A DNA stretch of 64,000 nt, taken from assembly GCA_963693285.1 (NCBI GenBank), contig OY848919.1:9481461-9545460 (forward strand), in the 5' to 3' direction. Each line of letters starts with the position of its first letter. Position 1 is the stretch's first letter. The notes under the pieces are model-generated. The model saw only the letters and a program-made list of their open reading frames with translations. It had not been told where the DNA came from and did not search any database. The translations under genes and the position numbers were made by a program. Below are positions 21,521-33,270 of the stretch, piece after piece. The stretch comes from Xestospongia muta. Its lineage: Eukaryota > Porifera > Demospongiae > Haplosclerida > Petrosiidae.

Positions 21521-22160
21521 CAGGAAGAATCATTCATAGTCAAATCAGTCTGTGTATCAATACTCAAAGTATTATTAGGTTGCATGCATTCAGTATGACT
21601 TTCAGTTAAATCCTTCATTTCATCCTGTTCTAATTTAGCCTTGTGTTGCTCCCTTCGTTTCATTGCCTCATACCTCAATAAACCATGGCTAGCTTTCCTC
21701 TTGAGTGGAGATGATGTAAATGAAAAAACACTTGGAACGTATGCAGCTGACTCTGAATCATCACTCTTTAGGCTTGTGAAGTTAAAAATTATAAAATAAT
21801 GCTGTGCTTACACATGTGGTGGACAAGCTCCACCCAAAACTAAGCTAGTCTTCATCACAGGCAAGTGTTTTTCTTGTTCTTGTCAGTACTCTTGAAAGAA
21901 CTCTTTGTTTGTAATTTTTTATGAATATTATGGGTATGTTACACTAAAAAAATTAAATAGAATGTTGACTACATATGACAGAGTGAGCTTTCGGGTTAAA
22001 GTTCTTTCTTTTAATTACATTCAGTCACAGCATGCGTTTCAGCTCCTTAAATGGAATTCTGTAGAACTTAATGCCTGGATCTCTGTTTTCTTTCATGTCC
22101 CTGGCTGTGCAATTGAAGGCACAGCAGGAATTAACAATTCTTTTTTTAGTAGCACCTACT
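21490..22160 (-). pseudogene. THAP-domain protein relic
   Basis: On the minus strand, 22140 to 21955 reads CCAFNCTARDMKENRDPGI.FYRIPF, then IKRKNFNPKAHSVICSQH, the C2CH zinc finger of the THAP family. The invariant Trp is replaced by a stop (TGA) and the final HF by HS, so it is inactive. A downstream segment (21780-21490) continues open with SSPLKRKASHGLLRYEAMKR and IDTQTDLT, the K-rich/TQTD style of the linker in THAP proteins. The gene runs antisense to, and just overlaps, the end of the YqaJ-type relic; one element may have inserted into the other. THAP domains occur in both host genes and transposases, and which applies here cannot be told. Confidence 0.6.
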
Positions 22161-22429
22161 CTAGAGGTCCATTGCCATATGGAAGTGGTCACATAAGGCA
22201 TATGATGTCACACGCAAGCGCTCTATATCTATAATATTGAGTCAAAGACTCAACAATTATCACTTTTATATACAATTTTTTAAAGCAGTAAGTACTTCAA
22301 AATAATTCAAGCAAGTTAACACATTTAGGCAAATTGACAGAAAAGTATAAAATGTAGGCAAAATAGGATTAAGTGAAATATATAGCTTATTTGAACGACA
22401 CCTCATAATTACTTATAAATTTTAATGAT

Positions 22430-23510
22430 TTTCAGTTCCCAAAAGGCTTGGGAATGTGTGGGCTGGGTACAGATTTTTATGTTGTCTCTTGGGATGATTT
22501 ACTCACCTTAGTCTGTTGCTCTAGAGTATTAAGAGATTCATTAAATTATATGTACTAAGATATTCATAAGCAGAAGTAACCAGAAGCACTAGATACAATG
22601 TAAGTGGTAACTATATTGTATATCCAGGTAAAGCTAGCAAATGTAAGGAAAGAATGGTAGGATGTCAGAGAGGTATTCAATAACCACACCCACAAATATA
22701 TATACCTAACCATAAGCATTACACCCACACATAACCTTCAGTAGCCTAGTAACTATTTTGGGTGTGGCTTACTTTGTTCACACTTCATATGTAATTAATG
22801 CTTTAGGTAGTCTTGTTTCCAGTCCAGGAAAGCTTTGGGATGTAAGAGGCTGGCAATGAGACTATTCACTTGTTTTTTGGGCCTTTTTCAGTCCTCTATC
22901 TCGTTAATATACTTTTGTCTCTACTCTAGATACAATTGTATAGTATTCTAATTATAAATGCTTTCTACTCACCTTTATCTACTGTTCTAGAGTATAATAA
23001 TGTATAATAAATTGGAAAGATTAGTTACAGAAACAAAACGTTCTACCTCAACTATGTGATACTACCAAATATAATATATGCCACCAAATGTAATACTATC
23101 AAATGTAATACTCTTTATTACATGTTATAATTTTAAAATATAAGTGTGTGTTGTTAACCTACATGCCAGATTTAGAGATAGATGGATGTTTTGAACACTG
23201 ATCCAAAGATTCTATGGAAATAAAAAAGAAATAAAGAGTAAAGATGTATTATGGCATATTGTAAACTAATATTCTATTGTAAATGTATACTCCAGATTAG
23301 GAGATAAATGGAGGTCTTGAGCCCTAATTTTGATGTCGAACAATGCTTTAGAAATAAAGAGTAATGATGTATTACTTGATATTGGAAAATTGTAGTATAT
23401 GTTGTTACATTACTCATCAAATTAGGAGATAGATGGAGGTCTTCAGCCTTCATCCTGACATCCATGCTATAGAATCAAAACAAAAATAAAGAGTAATAAT
23501 GTATTATATA
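22430..23510 (-). pseudogene. Repeated small-exon locus (DIHLSPNL modules), locus 1
   Basis: Three degenerate copies of a roughly 120-bp unit lie at 23160-23240, 23290-23370 and 23400-23500. Read on the minus strand each encodes a 17-residue module of the form D(I/V)R.KA.D(I/L)HLSPNL (e.g. MDVRMKAEDLHLSPNL). Nearby minus-strand microexon-like motifs 'CTAG|A.CAGYAGR.AAAG|GTGAGT' sit near 22975 and 22508. The related loci are 45.36-46.14 and 60.5-61.37 kb. The family is unrecognised. This locus is the most degraded and has no start exon. Confidence 0.4.
22685..22880. repeat. Dispersed repeat shared with 60.36-60.53 kb
   Basis: 'CTATTTTGGGTGTGGCTTA', 'CAGTAGCC' and 'CTTTGGGATGTAA.AG' occur in the same order at 60380-60520. 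There is no coding potential. Confidence 0.55.
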
Positions 23511-25490
23511 ATGACATGATAATATTATATTGACAGTATTACATTTTGACAGTATTGGATTTTGATAGTACACTGTATTACATTTGACAGTATTAGTAGT
23601 ACTTCATTTGATGGTATTACTTTTTGTAGTATTAGTTCATAATGTTTAGTTACCAGTTCACATTTATACATTATTATAATTACAATTTTACCAGGTATAA
23701 AGTGCTTTATCTGCATATATGTTAGTGTTTGTGTTACTCAAAAAATATGCACTACTGTTAAGTTATACAATATGATACTAAATTTATGCACCATTACACT
23801 GATAAACAAATTGCATATATTTAAGTATAAGAAATTGCGTTATAATAGATGATGTTACCATGTGATGTTGATATCCTACAAGACAAAAAGCTTGATAAAA
23901 ATGGACATTATCTTGTATGTTGTACAAACATAAATATAAAGAACATTAATTTAACCTTTCATTATTATTCAAAAGATAGGATAACGTCTAAAAAGCAACA
24001 GAAAATATTAAGTTGAAAAAAACATTTACCTTCATAATTGTCTTCCTAAGCTGTCCCTACTGACAGTGATACATAAAAATATAATGTATAAGTTAATATC
24101 TAATAAAAATGTGTAGTTTTTTAATACCTGTAATTGTAGTAATGTGAGATATCATTGAATAGAATGAAGTCTTGATGACTGGCTTGATAAACACTTATAC
24201 AAGTAAATGAAGAAGTAAGCTTAAAGTTCACTCTCCTATTGTCTGTAGTCTATAGAAGAATATAACCTATAATATTGATTGAACATTGTACAACATTTAA
24301 CAGACTAAACTCTAACAAATGTTCCTCAGAACAGTGCTAATATATAAACCTCAGTCTGTTTATACTGACATATAAAGAGTAAAAGTTAAGTTAACAAATT
24401 TGACAAACTAAATACACACCTGTAACACACAGTGAGAGAACACAATATTAAATATTCCAGTTACTTACATATTCTTTATTATCAAGGAGTTAACACATAA
24501 ATCTGACCATATATTTTACTCCATTGATACCTGTGAACTAGAAAACATGTCGAACTTGTAAGGCAGTATCATTCTTCTTCATATCTTGCAACTGTAATTT
24601 CCTTATTATAATATTATGGCGGTAAACTTTACATGCTCACGTGAATTGTAGTATACTGACGTAGTATACTAAATCAGTGTATTGCAAGTGAACTGAATTG
24701 AATTGAAGGTCTCTCATACTACCTTACAGTATTGGTATGTTCCTAGTTTACATGTCTTATTGTATTGGGTTATATTGTCACTTTATGCGCTAACCCCTGG
24801 ATAATGAAGAATATTTATGACTGTTTTATATTTAAACTTACGTTCTATCACTATGTGTCACAAGCTTGTTCTGAGTTTGTAAAACTGGTTATCCAAATGT
24901 CTGTGTCAGTGGGGACAGTCTGGAGTTTGAATATATTTGGAAGAGTCCATTCCACTTAATATTGTGGAGTTTTTTGTCACTGTATATTCTTCTGGCAGCT
25001 GTAGATAAGAGATTATTAGTGTGTTTTCTCTTTCTTCATAGGATTATATTCTAGTCCCATCTCATAAAATGGACAGAATATTGAAGAAATCAAGTTGATA
25101 TTGAATTGATTAATTCAATATAGAATTGATTGATCTAATATCAACTGGATTGATCCAATATAGAAGTGTAATGTATCAACACTTATTATAATTAGTCTAC
25201 AGAATATTCTAGAACATAATTAGACAAGCAGAACCAGGCACCTATTATTTGTGGGCAATGGACAATTCAACAATAAATGTATAATTAGTCTACAATATTT
25301 TAGTACATTTCATGTTATATGATATATAAATTGATTAACTGTGTTAAAAAGACATAAAATACTTGTTAGTTTTAGTGATTGTTGATCAAGTCATTTTCTT
25401 ACATTGGCACAGTGTGTAAGATTTCATATTGTAGATAGCAATACCAAAACCTTTTCTTTTACCTGATACTATCTCTGGCAGCTCAAACTC
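23511..25490. other. Gene-free stretch
   Basis: A minisatellite-like 'GACAGTATT...TTTGA' tract spans 23530-23630. The rest is AT-rich with only short ORFs and no recognised family. Confidence 0.45.
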
Positions 25491-26115
25491 TAGCTTTTAT
25501 CAATGGATTGTTCATTTTGACAACTGTGAAGAGGTCAATGTTTTAGAAGCTGCTATGAAGCTTTCCTTTTTGAAAGTTTGATTAATAGGTCAGACTCAAA
25601 TAGTGTTTCAAAGACTATCCAAGGAAGACAAGTCCAGTTTTAATAATGCTGTGGTAGCACTGACAGTCCGATTTAAGCCTGAGAGTAAGCGTGAGCTATA
25701 TCTAGCTGAGTTTTCAACACGAGAGTGTACTGGAATTAGGCTGATTATGCAGAAAATATTTGCATACTTTTCACAAAGGCTTACCCTGATTTGTATTCTA
25801 AAGCCACAGAGCAAATGCTCTTACTTAGCCCATCTTTAGTATTCATTTGTTGTCAATTAGAAAGCACGGAAGACACTGGATAAAGCAATAACTGCTACAA
25901 TGCAGCTATTTAAAGCAGAAGATCTCTCAGCTAGTTCTTTCATTCACAACTCTTAATTACGGGAAATTAATGTTGTTGATTGAGCACTTATCTATTAAGA
26001 TCACAAAGCTAGAAGAAAGAATGAATACTCTTGTCCTTGATGACAACAGTCAAGCTCACCATCTAGATAATTAATTTGTTTTAACTGTCAGCAGCCTGCA
26101 TATTTAGCACAGGGC
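25490..26115 (+). pseudogene. Ty3/gypsy-type gag relic
   Basis: The reading resembles sponge/cnidarian gypsy Gag: HFDNCEEVNVLEAAMKLSFL, then FQRLSKEDKSSFNNAV, RFKPESKRELYLAEFSTR, and after frame breaks KTLDKAI.AT. At about 26070-26115 a zinc knuckle reads CFNCQQPAYLAQGC, where the fixed His of the CCHC motif is Tyr. Multiple stops (for example the TGA near 25580) show it is dead. No protease/reverse transcriptase or long terminal repeats follow, so this is an isolated gag fragment. Confidence 0.6.
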
Positions 26116-27365
26116 TGCATAGCACCTTGCTATCCACAACAATAGCCGATCCAGGAAAACAAAAACTCTCAGTCCAGTGAAGGCTTGTGTTATTAATCAA
26201 TTAGTTAGTGTATATCATCAAAATTGTTTACTTTTCTTAATGTGGTCTTATTAATATATTACTATAGTTATGTAGTTAATGCATATTAATATTGAGATAT
26301 ATGTTTCAAGTCAATAGACAAAAAGCATTGCATGTATAATTTACCTGTAATATGTTCAGTAATGTCACAGTTTACAAGTTATGTTAGAAGGAATACTCAA
26401 TAAAAATGAGAAGATGAGACCAAATCATAAAGACTTATTTTGGAGTGTTATTGATGCAATAAAAATAGAAGCGTTTTTTTAATACAATAATGATACTCAT
26501 CCAATCTATGATTCTAGACAACAATATAATATAATAGGAACCAATTGATGTTATCATATCATCTACAAGTTTTGATGTTGATTGTACATAAAGTGGTTTT
26601 GAGAGATCATTTCTGAATTGTTCTAGCTGACTTTGCATAAACAGCATCAATGCCCTCTCAGTTCCATAGTCAACCCTTACTTCATCCTATAATCCAGAGT
26701 CTATGAATATCTCCTAAACAATGGAGAATAAAGGTACTCTTTGGATGATCTTAAATGTTTTACAAGTATATATGCTCATACATGATAACACAATTCTTCA
26801 CTGGCATTGTGCTAGTGCTATTATTTTCCCAATGAATCCATGAACAGTGCTTATGAGTAACACCAAACATGATAAATTTTCATTCTGTTCTATATGAATT
26901 GAATGACTGCAGTAATTGGCTAAGAATATTAATGGGTTGTTGAGGCAATAGACAATTAAACCACTTCTTTGTTGATGATATTGAGGTTAAAGGCTTTGAA
27001 GGGATGACCAAACTCTATTTTCTACTGTTCTAAAATTCTGATATTGAACAAACCTGCGTATGTTACCTGCCATACTCTCCTACAACTGGAAAATAAGATT
27101 CAAGTTATTTTGTTTACTGTTGCTTGTAGCATAACAATATAGAATTGAAATATCTATACAATATCCTTAACACTTTTACTGGAGAACACTACTATTATTA
27201 GAATGAAGTCTTATGTTTCAAATATTTTTTGAAATAGTAGCTTATAAGATCATTTACTTTGATAGATGAATAGTTCAGCATCAACAATTGCCCTTTCAAA
27301 GATGGACAGAACAAAGTAATGTAAGGTTGTAAATCTAAATAACAGTTTAGATCACTCCTTTTAAT
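26116..27365. other. Gene-free stretch
   Basis: Short ORFs only; no recognised domain, repeat or signal. Confidence 0.45.
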
Positions 27366-27369
27366 ACAA

Positions 27370-28620
27370 TAGACTATTGAGTAATGAGGGGCTATTTCTG
27401 GGAAAACATGTACATTTGTGATATGATTTGTGAAAAGAGACTCAGTTAAATCATCTCAAAAACAGTTGTGTATACATAAAGTTACTATATATGCACAACA
27501 AATTTGTATGTACACAAAACTGTTTTTAATTAAGTTTAAGATGTTTTAACAGTGGTCCTTTTTTGGAAATCAGGTCACACCTGTTTTGACAGAAGTGGAC
27601 TCTTATTGTAAACACGTGACATATATTGAATGTTTGCTCCATCATTATAATATGAATCTTGGTGCTAAGAGTATTGTTGGTTCTTGACTATGTTATTGCC
27701 ACACGATGTATATAGTTTAAATAGACATCAATCTCGTGTGTTTTTTAATGAAAAGGTAGACTATTTGTGACCTAATTTGCAATAATGGCCATTTCTGGGA
27801 AAACATGCACAATAGTGATATTATCTGTGAAGAGAGACCTAGTTAAAACATTTAAAAAACAGTTTTGTATACATAAAGTTACTATATATGCTCAACAATT
27901 ATGTATGTATACAAAACTGTTCTAAGGATGTTTAAGATGTTTTAACAGTGGTCTTTTTAACAAACTGGTCACGAATGTTTGACTGTTAAAACATCTAAAA
28001 TATCCTTTAAACAGTTTTTTATACATACAAAATTGTTGTGGATATATAGTAACTTTATGTATACAAAAGTGTTTTTGAAATGTGTTAACTAGGTGTCTCT
28101 TCACAAATCATATCACAAATGTACATGTTTTCCCAGAAATGGCACCTCATTGCAAATCAGGTCACAAATAATCTACCCATTCATTAAAAAACACAGGACA
28201 TTGATGTCTATTTAAACTATTATACATGTGGCAGTAACATATTTGAGAACCAACAATATATATTCTCAGTAGCAAGAGACATCATAATGGAACAAACATT
28301 CAATATATGTGATCTGTTTACAATAAGGACCACTCCTGTCAAAATATTCATGACCTGTTTGTGAAAAAGACCACTATTAAAACATCATAAACATCCTTAG
28401 AACAGTTTGTATACATATAAAATTGTTGTGCATATGTAGTAACTTTATGTATACAAAACTGTTTTTGAGATGTTTTAACAGGGTATTTTTTTACAAATCA
28501 ATGTTCTGTTTTTTTATAAAAGAGTAGACCATTTGTGACCTGATTTCCAATAAGTGGCCACTTCCAGGAAAACATGCACATTTGTGATCTGATTAGTGAT
28601 AACACCTGTTAAAACATCAT
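27370..28620. repeat. Foldback repeat cluster with a large inverted repeat
   Basis: At least four copies of the unit seen at 1-256 lie head-to-tail and head-to-head. Forward copies are at about 27380-27620 and 27720-27940; a reverse copy follows at 27985-28330, so the roughly 350-bp arms 27600-27940 and 27985-28330 form one large inverted repeat around about 27960. At 28370-28620 a reverse half is followed by a forward half. Each unit itself carries a smaller hairpin ('CAGTTTTGTATACATA' facing 'TATGTATACAAAACTG'). No ORF is present. Confidence 0.7.
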
Positions 28621-29651
28621 TTCTGACATTTTGAAAGTATTTCACAACTTACTGAGTCAAAACAAATACTTAATTACATGAACCAAAAGAAATGTAGGAA
28701 GGAATGGCGGCTATATGAAGTTACATCTCTTAGTTATATATTGTGGTTTAAAACAAGATCTGTGAAATTTAAGGAAACCAAGCACAGAATATTAATTGTT
28801 ATTCTCTTGATAGCTCTTAAAGAGTAACTAGTAATACACAAGAGGAAAGTAAGGCAGTGTTCTCGTTACCTTTTACTCAAATCAGGACATCTACATATTT
28901 TAGATACATTATAGATGATTGGTTATGATATTTCTGAGATATCTGTATCTTTTGAAAGTATTATTAGATAGGTTTTTTTGTTATTATATTACATTTTTTA
29001 TCTGTAACATTACAATATAGAAATACATTGAACAAGTATTTATAAACACTAGTTACATTGTACAATACTTTTCATTATACTTTTCTTTTTATTGTAAGTA
29101 TTACAAACCATTGATTATAATTAACAAATTTATAAAACATAAGTGATTGTGCAAACCAATAAAATCCACATTAGTAAGAGTGCTTGGTCAGGATTTGATG
29201 AACATACACAATTTATGTGATAGTGAATGGCATCTCTATATAGCATATGTCTATGTTCCATCAAGTACTGTATAAGCAGTGATTGGACTGACAGGAATTA
29301 TATATCTTTCTTCCTGTTTTGTACATCTCTCATAATTATTACTATTATTACTGTTGAAAATCATAGGAATATTATTGAATTATGTTCAAGCTTACTTATT
29401 TCTAACGCAACTTAAATCATGGAATCTGATAGAGAGTCTATTACAAAAATTTTATTTTACAAAAAAACAAACTAATATATTTAGTGATAATATCAACAGT
29501 CTAAAGACTTTAATACAATAGTATTATAAACACTACACTTGTTTGTTCAAACTCTTTACATAAACAAAACAAAAGTCTAAAATTGTGAAAAAGTTATATA
29601 TATAATATATATAGCCATATACAGACATATATGGATAGATGTAAAAATATA
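28621..29651. other. 3' flank of transporter unit A
   Basis: Homologous to 33680-34998, 51500-52560 and 56870-57843: 'CATTTCTGACATTTTGAAAGTATTTCACA', 'TTGTGGTTTAAAACA', 'AAGGAAACCAAGCACA' and so on. The left edge of the unit is cut at 28621 by the foldback cluster. It includes the plus-strand relic listed separately. Confidence 0.6.
29255..29415 (+). pseudogene. Plus-strand transporter fragment (TM3-TM4 relic), unit A
   Basis: It encodes, with shifts, the text TVLAVIGLTGI...LFC.SLIIITI found in better form at 44815-44915, where it follows a recognisable transporter TM1-TM2 segment. It is too short and broken to be a gene. Equivalent pieces occur at the 3' flanks of B (34600-34755), E (52165-52320) and F (57445-57605). 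Confidence 0.4.
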
Positions 29652-31163
29652 TCAGTTAGTACACTCCAGTGAGTGTCCTTTTTCGTTATTATACTCTACT
29701 TCCTGGTCCATATATCTCTCATAATGTTCCTCAACTATTAAATGTACATTAATTTCATTTTCTCTCACACGTAACTTGTAACATTTAGCTAATATTATGA
29801 ACACTATAAGAATAATAAGAACAAGTACACTATTAACTATATAATAGTAAACACTTTGGCATGTCATCTCTTTTTCACACCTAAATAGGTATTTGCTGTT
29901 CATAGTGAAAATAAAACCAACACCACGTGCTGCATACCATAGTCCAATTAATAAACCTCTCATTTCATGTGGAGACTGAGCTATTGTGAACTCTAAGGAT
30001 GTTGCCAAAATTACAGCATATGATATTCCAAACAAAACTTGAGAAACAACAGTAAACTTGTATGAGGTTGTGTCAAAATGAAAATGGTCATTGCAAGCAA
30101 GCATTATGACAAAATATATTGTTGTAAATAATGAGAATACCAGTCCAACTCCAATTCTTTTAAGCATACTTGGAATGTATTTGTGAAAACAAGGAAGTAT
30201 AATAAACTGATAGAAGAGAATTAAAAGTGAAGCTACTAAAGCATGTAATGCATTTTTGGACATAAAGCAATCAAAAAAAGACAACTCTTCATTTGATTTA
30301 TAGAAACTAATCCATTTAATATTGTAAGCACAAACGAGACCAACAACACAGATAAATAATGGTGTCAATCGCATAACTACCTTGACATTCTCTACCTGCT
30401 CCTCTGTGAATGGTCCACCATATTTTTCCTTACCTAGGTCTAACCTGGAAGGGTAATTCTCCTCCCAATAGGTCAAAGCACTACGACTCCTGGGATACTT
30501 GTTTTTCCTAGCATAGTTGAGTACTTTAGCAATCAATTTGACAGGATTAACAATGTGAGATGTAGTATCCAGCCAATGTTTAAAGAGAAAGTTAGTAATA
30601 ATGACTATAGAGACAGCCACACCTGATAGCACATATGACACAATGTAAAATTGATTTATCAAGCACTGCACAATTATGTAAATGAAAAATATTACATGTA
30701 TACTCAGTGAGTGCCAATATATAATAGCACTTAGTTCATCACCTGAAGCACCAATTGCTTGATCAATGTTAAATTGAATAATATTTGATCGTACACATGA
30801 GTATCCAATCACATCTAGCAAATAAGCAACACCACTTGTTATATAAAACAGCACATTATAATGTGATGAAGTCTTTATAATAAAACCCAATCCAGCAATT
30901 ATCCATGATAAAAATGACAGATATACACCAGTAATGATAGATGTATACCTACCTACTTTTACATCAGCAAGTAGACCAAGTAAAGGATATAGAAAGAAAA
31001 TAAGACAATATCCAATATCAAAGATAATGTTATGAGCATGATTATTATCTTTAGCATAGATAGTTGCTGCAGAACCTGAAATAAACATTAAATGAGCATA
31101 CATAGAGTAATCCCAGAGAATAATTAGCAGTGCTGATCGAGAACTGATCAAAAATCTTGACAT
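29652..31163 (-). CDS. SLC15/POT-like MFS transporter, copy A
   Basis: An intact, intronless 503-residue ORF with ATG at 31163 and about 12 membrane segments. The A-like loop GLLADVKVGRYTS is at 63-75. SNIIQFNIDQAIGASGDELS is at 126-145. The cytoplasmic loop at 206-262 carries NPVKLIAK, RSALTYWEENYPSR and EKYGGPFTEEQVENVK. The TM10-like SLEFTIAQSPHEMRG is at 389-403 with Glu391, the residue position expected to contact substrate in the POT family. Cys429 and Cys435 could form a disulfide in the last extracellular loop. ExxER is absent from TM1, so proton coupling is uncertain. It is nearly identical over long stretches to copy E. The inverted GATA pair lies 209 bp upstream. Solute unknown. 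Confidence 0.85.
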   Translation of the reverse strand: MSRFLISSRSALLIILWDYSMYAHLMFISGSAATIYAKDNNHAHNIIFDIGYCLIFFLYPLLGLLADVKVGRYTSIITGVYLSFLSWIIAGLGFIIKTSSHYNVLFYITSGVAYLLDVIGYSCVRSNIIQFNIDQAIGASGDELSAIIYWHSLSIHVIFFIYIIVQCLINQFYIVSYVLSGVAVSIVIITNFLFKHWLDTTSHIVNPVKLIAKVLNYARKNKYPRSRSALTYWEENYPSRLDLGKEKYGGPFTEEQVENVKVVMRLTPLFICVVGLVCAYNIKWISFYKSNEELSFFDCFMSKNALHALVASLLILFYQFIILPCFHKYIPSMLKRIGVGLVFSLFTTIYFVIMLACNDHFHFDTTSYKFTVVSQVLFGISYAVILATSLEFTIAQSPHEMRGLLIGLWYAARGVGFIFTMNSKYLFRCEKEMTCQSVYYYIVNSVLVLIILIVFIILAKCYKLRVRENEINVHLIVEEHYERYMDQEVEYNNEKGHSLECTN

Positions 31164-31371
31164 TTTTCCCAGTTAATAAATCTAGAACTACAACAATGAA
31201 TAAAAAGATAGACTCAAAGAATGTGGTCTTGCTTTCAGTACGAGCATTAAGAGACTATTGAATGTATACACAACACTACCAATATGTAAACATATATTCA
31301 TATTAGTGCATGTATATTCAAAGAGTTTGTTTTTGATATGTTTGCCACACAAAAAAATTGAAAGATAAACA

Positions 31372-31399
31372 ATCTTATCTTGTTTTTATAAGATAAGAT
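31372..31399. promoter_or_regulatory. Inverted GATA pair upstream of copy A
   Basis: ATCTTATC and GATAAGAT arms flank a T-rich loop, 209 bp before the ATG. The element has the same form and spacing in D, E and F, and survives in the gene-less unit X. It could bind a GATA factor as a pair or form a hairpin. Function inferred from conservation only. Confidence 0.4.
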
Positions 31400-31675
31400 G
31401 TATTTCATTGTCATATGGTACTGTTCCTATTCATATGACACTGTGTCTGCTTACCTTCTCTCAATTTATTATACTATATATGTTAGTACTATCCTCTGAA
31501 TGTGATATATTGACACAATATAAAAAATAATGTTGATAGTTTACTACAAACTATATATTAATATCATCATATCCATTATGTCAAATACATTATCCTGCAT
31601 ATCATCTGTCAATGTACATGATTAGAATTAGAACCACTAAAATTAAGATTTATCTAAAAATGTACAGGTATATAG

Positions 31676-31677
<2 letters not shown>

Positions 31678-31739
<62 letters not shown>

Positions 31740-31868
31740 GGTATGTATGTATGTATGTATGTATGTATGTATGTATGTATGTATGTATGTATGTATGTAT
31801 GTATGTATGTATGTATGTATGTATGTATGTATGCATGTATGTATGTATGTATGTATGTATGTATATGT
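31678..31868. repeat. (AT)n followed by (TATG)n microsatellite, unit A
   Basis: About 50 bp of AT dinucleotides, then about 140 bp of TATG repeats with rare interruptions. Long Tyr/Thr/Ile/His or Met/Tyr/Val/Cys ORFs here are artefacts of the repeat. The array sits at the same place in units A, D and E. Confidence 0.95.
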
Positions 31869-33270
31869 ATATATTTTGTGAAAGGGACCACTTCTGTGAA
31901 AACATCTCAAAAACATACAGTTGTCATGTACATAACCATACATTTTTCAATTGATGTTTACTAAATTATATCTTAGTTTTAAAAACAATAGATAACTTGA
32001 AATGCAAAATTTAGTAAGCATTTTATTAAAAAATTGCATAGCACATGAAAGTGTTTTAATGGTTTGATAGAAGTAGTCCCTTTTCACAGATCAGGTCACA
32101 TACACACATTATATACACAATACAAATGTCCTTAATGATTTTAAACAGTTATTAAGCGCTAGCATTAAACTTCGAATTTATGAACATTAGAATAATGTAA
32201 TGTATAATACCTCATTTGTATATTTTATTTTTTGCATAAGTATATTCATATATCATATCAATTGAAGGACTATCTGGTATCTTCAAGGTAATGTTCATAT
32301 AATGTACAATATTCTATGAATAGTTGTATATGCTTTTAAAAGTGAGTTTTGGCTGGTTATGGGTAAGTTAGCATTGCTTATGCAGGAATGTCTTAATATA
32401 ATTTCTCTTTTAGTCCATTATAAGTCTATTGAATGAATCATTGATTATTATTTATCAGAAATTTTTAAAAAGGAATCTCTTATAATCCATGTTCGTACAG
32501 CTGCCTATATAACTGACATAATTATTATCATGCAACAGTAATATTCAATTCTGACAGTAAGTCTATTCTTGTTGATGTTTTATTGTGTTTCAAAACTATT
32601 CATGTTGTTAGGTTCTTCTTTAAATAATCAGAATTTTTATTATGTACTTTAATTAACCCTCACCAATCTGCTTGGTGAGGTTATAGTATATGCATTGAGT
32701 GAGTGTGCAATTTGTAAGGTAGAAGTCTCCAGAAAATTACTTTATGTACAAAATTTCATACAAATCTAACATGGTAATCTTCATGTAACTTTTTCATTCT
32801 AGCTTATGTACTTTTCTATATTTGTATCTAAAAGGATTACAAAAAATTAATATTGCGTACCTTGTTGTATCATTTTAGCAGTGATGTTTTCCAATCAATT
32901 CTACTATTGTGTATCTTGTATTCTTCTATCCTAATCTCGGATCCTTCCAAATTTTAATAAGATTTTTATACATCCAATTTATTAAATAATATTACATGTA
33001 TGTGTGGACAGGGAACAGCAATAAGACCAATTATCAAGTAACACTTAATCAGGTACATGTACATTAGTGATATAACTATTGTTGTTTTTGAAAAGTGGGA
33101 GATGTGGAAGCTCATCTTGCAAATAGTGTGTGTGACTATACACTAAAGTAGAAATACACATGTACATAGGGTTTGCTTTGTATAGTAAAAGAATAGATTT
33201 AGTCATATTTCTGGCTTTGATCCTTAGTCTGGGCAGAATAAACAAAATATTAGCATTTTCATAATGATTT
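31869..33270. other. Upstream flank of unit A with foldback-family remnant
   Basis: 31875-32100 carries 'GAAAGGGACCACTTCTGTGAAAACATCTCAAAAAC' facing 'AGTAGTCCCTTTTCACAGATCAGGTCAC', a remnant of the foldback family. 32600-33270 is almost identical to 55800-56440. No gene is present. Confidence 0.6.

Noticed and set aside
26435..26650. Minus-strand 71-codon ORF
   Set aside because: No recognised motif, no conservation elsewhere in the window.
31678..31868. Possible CRISPR or satellite array
   Set aside because: Simple tetranucleotide repeat without spacers; genomic context is animal.
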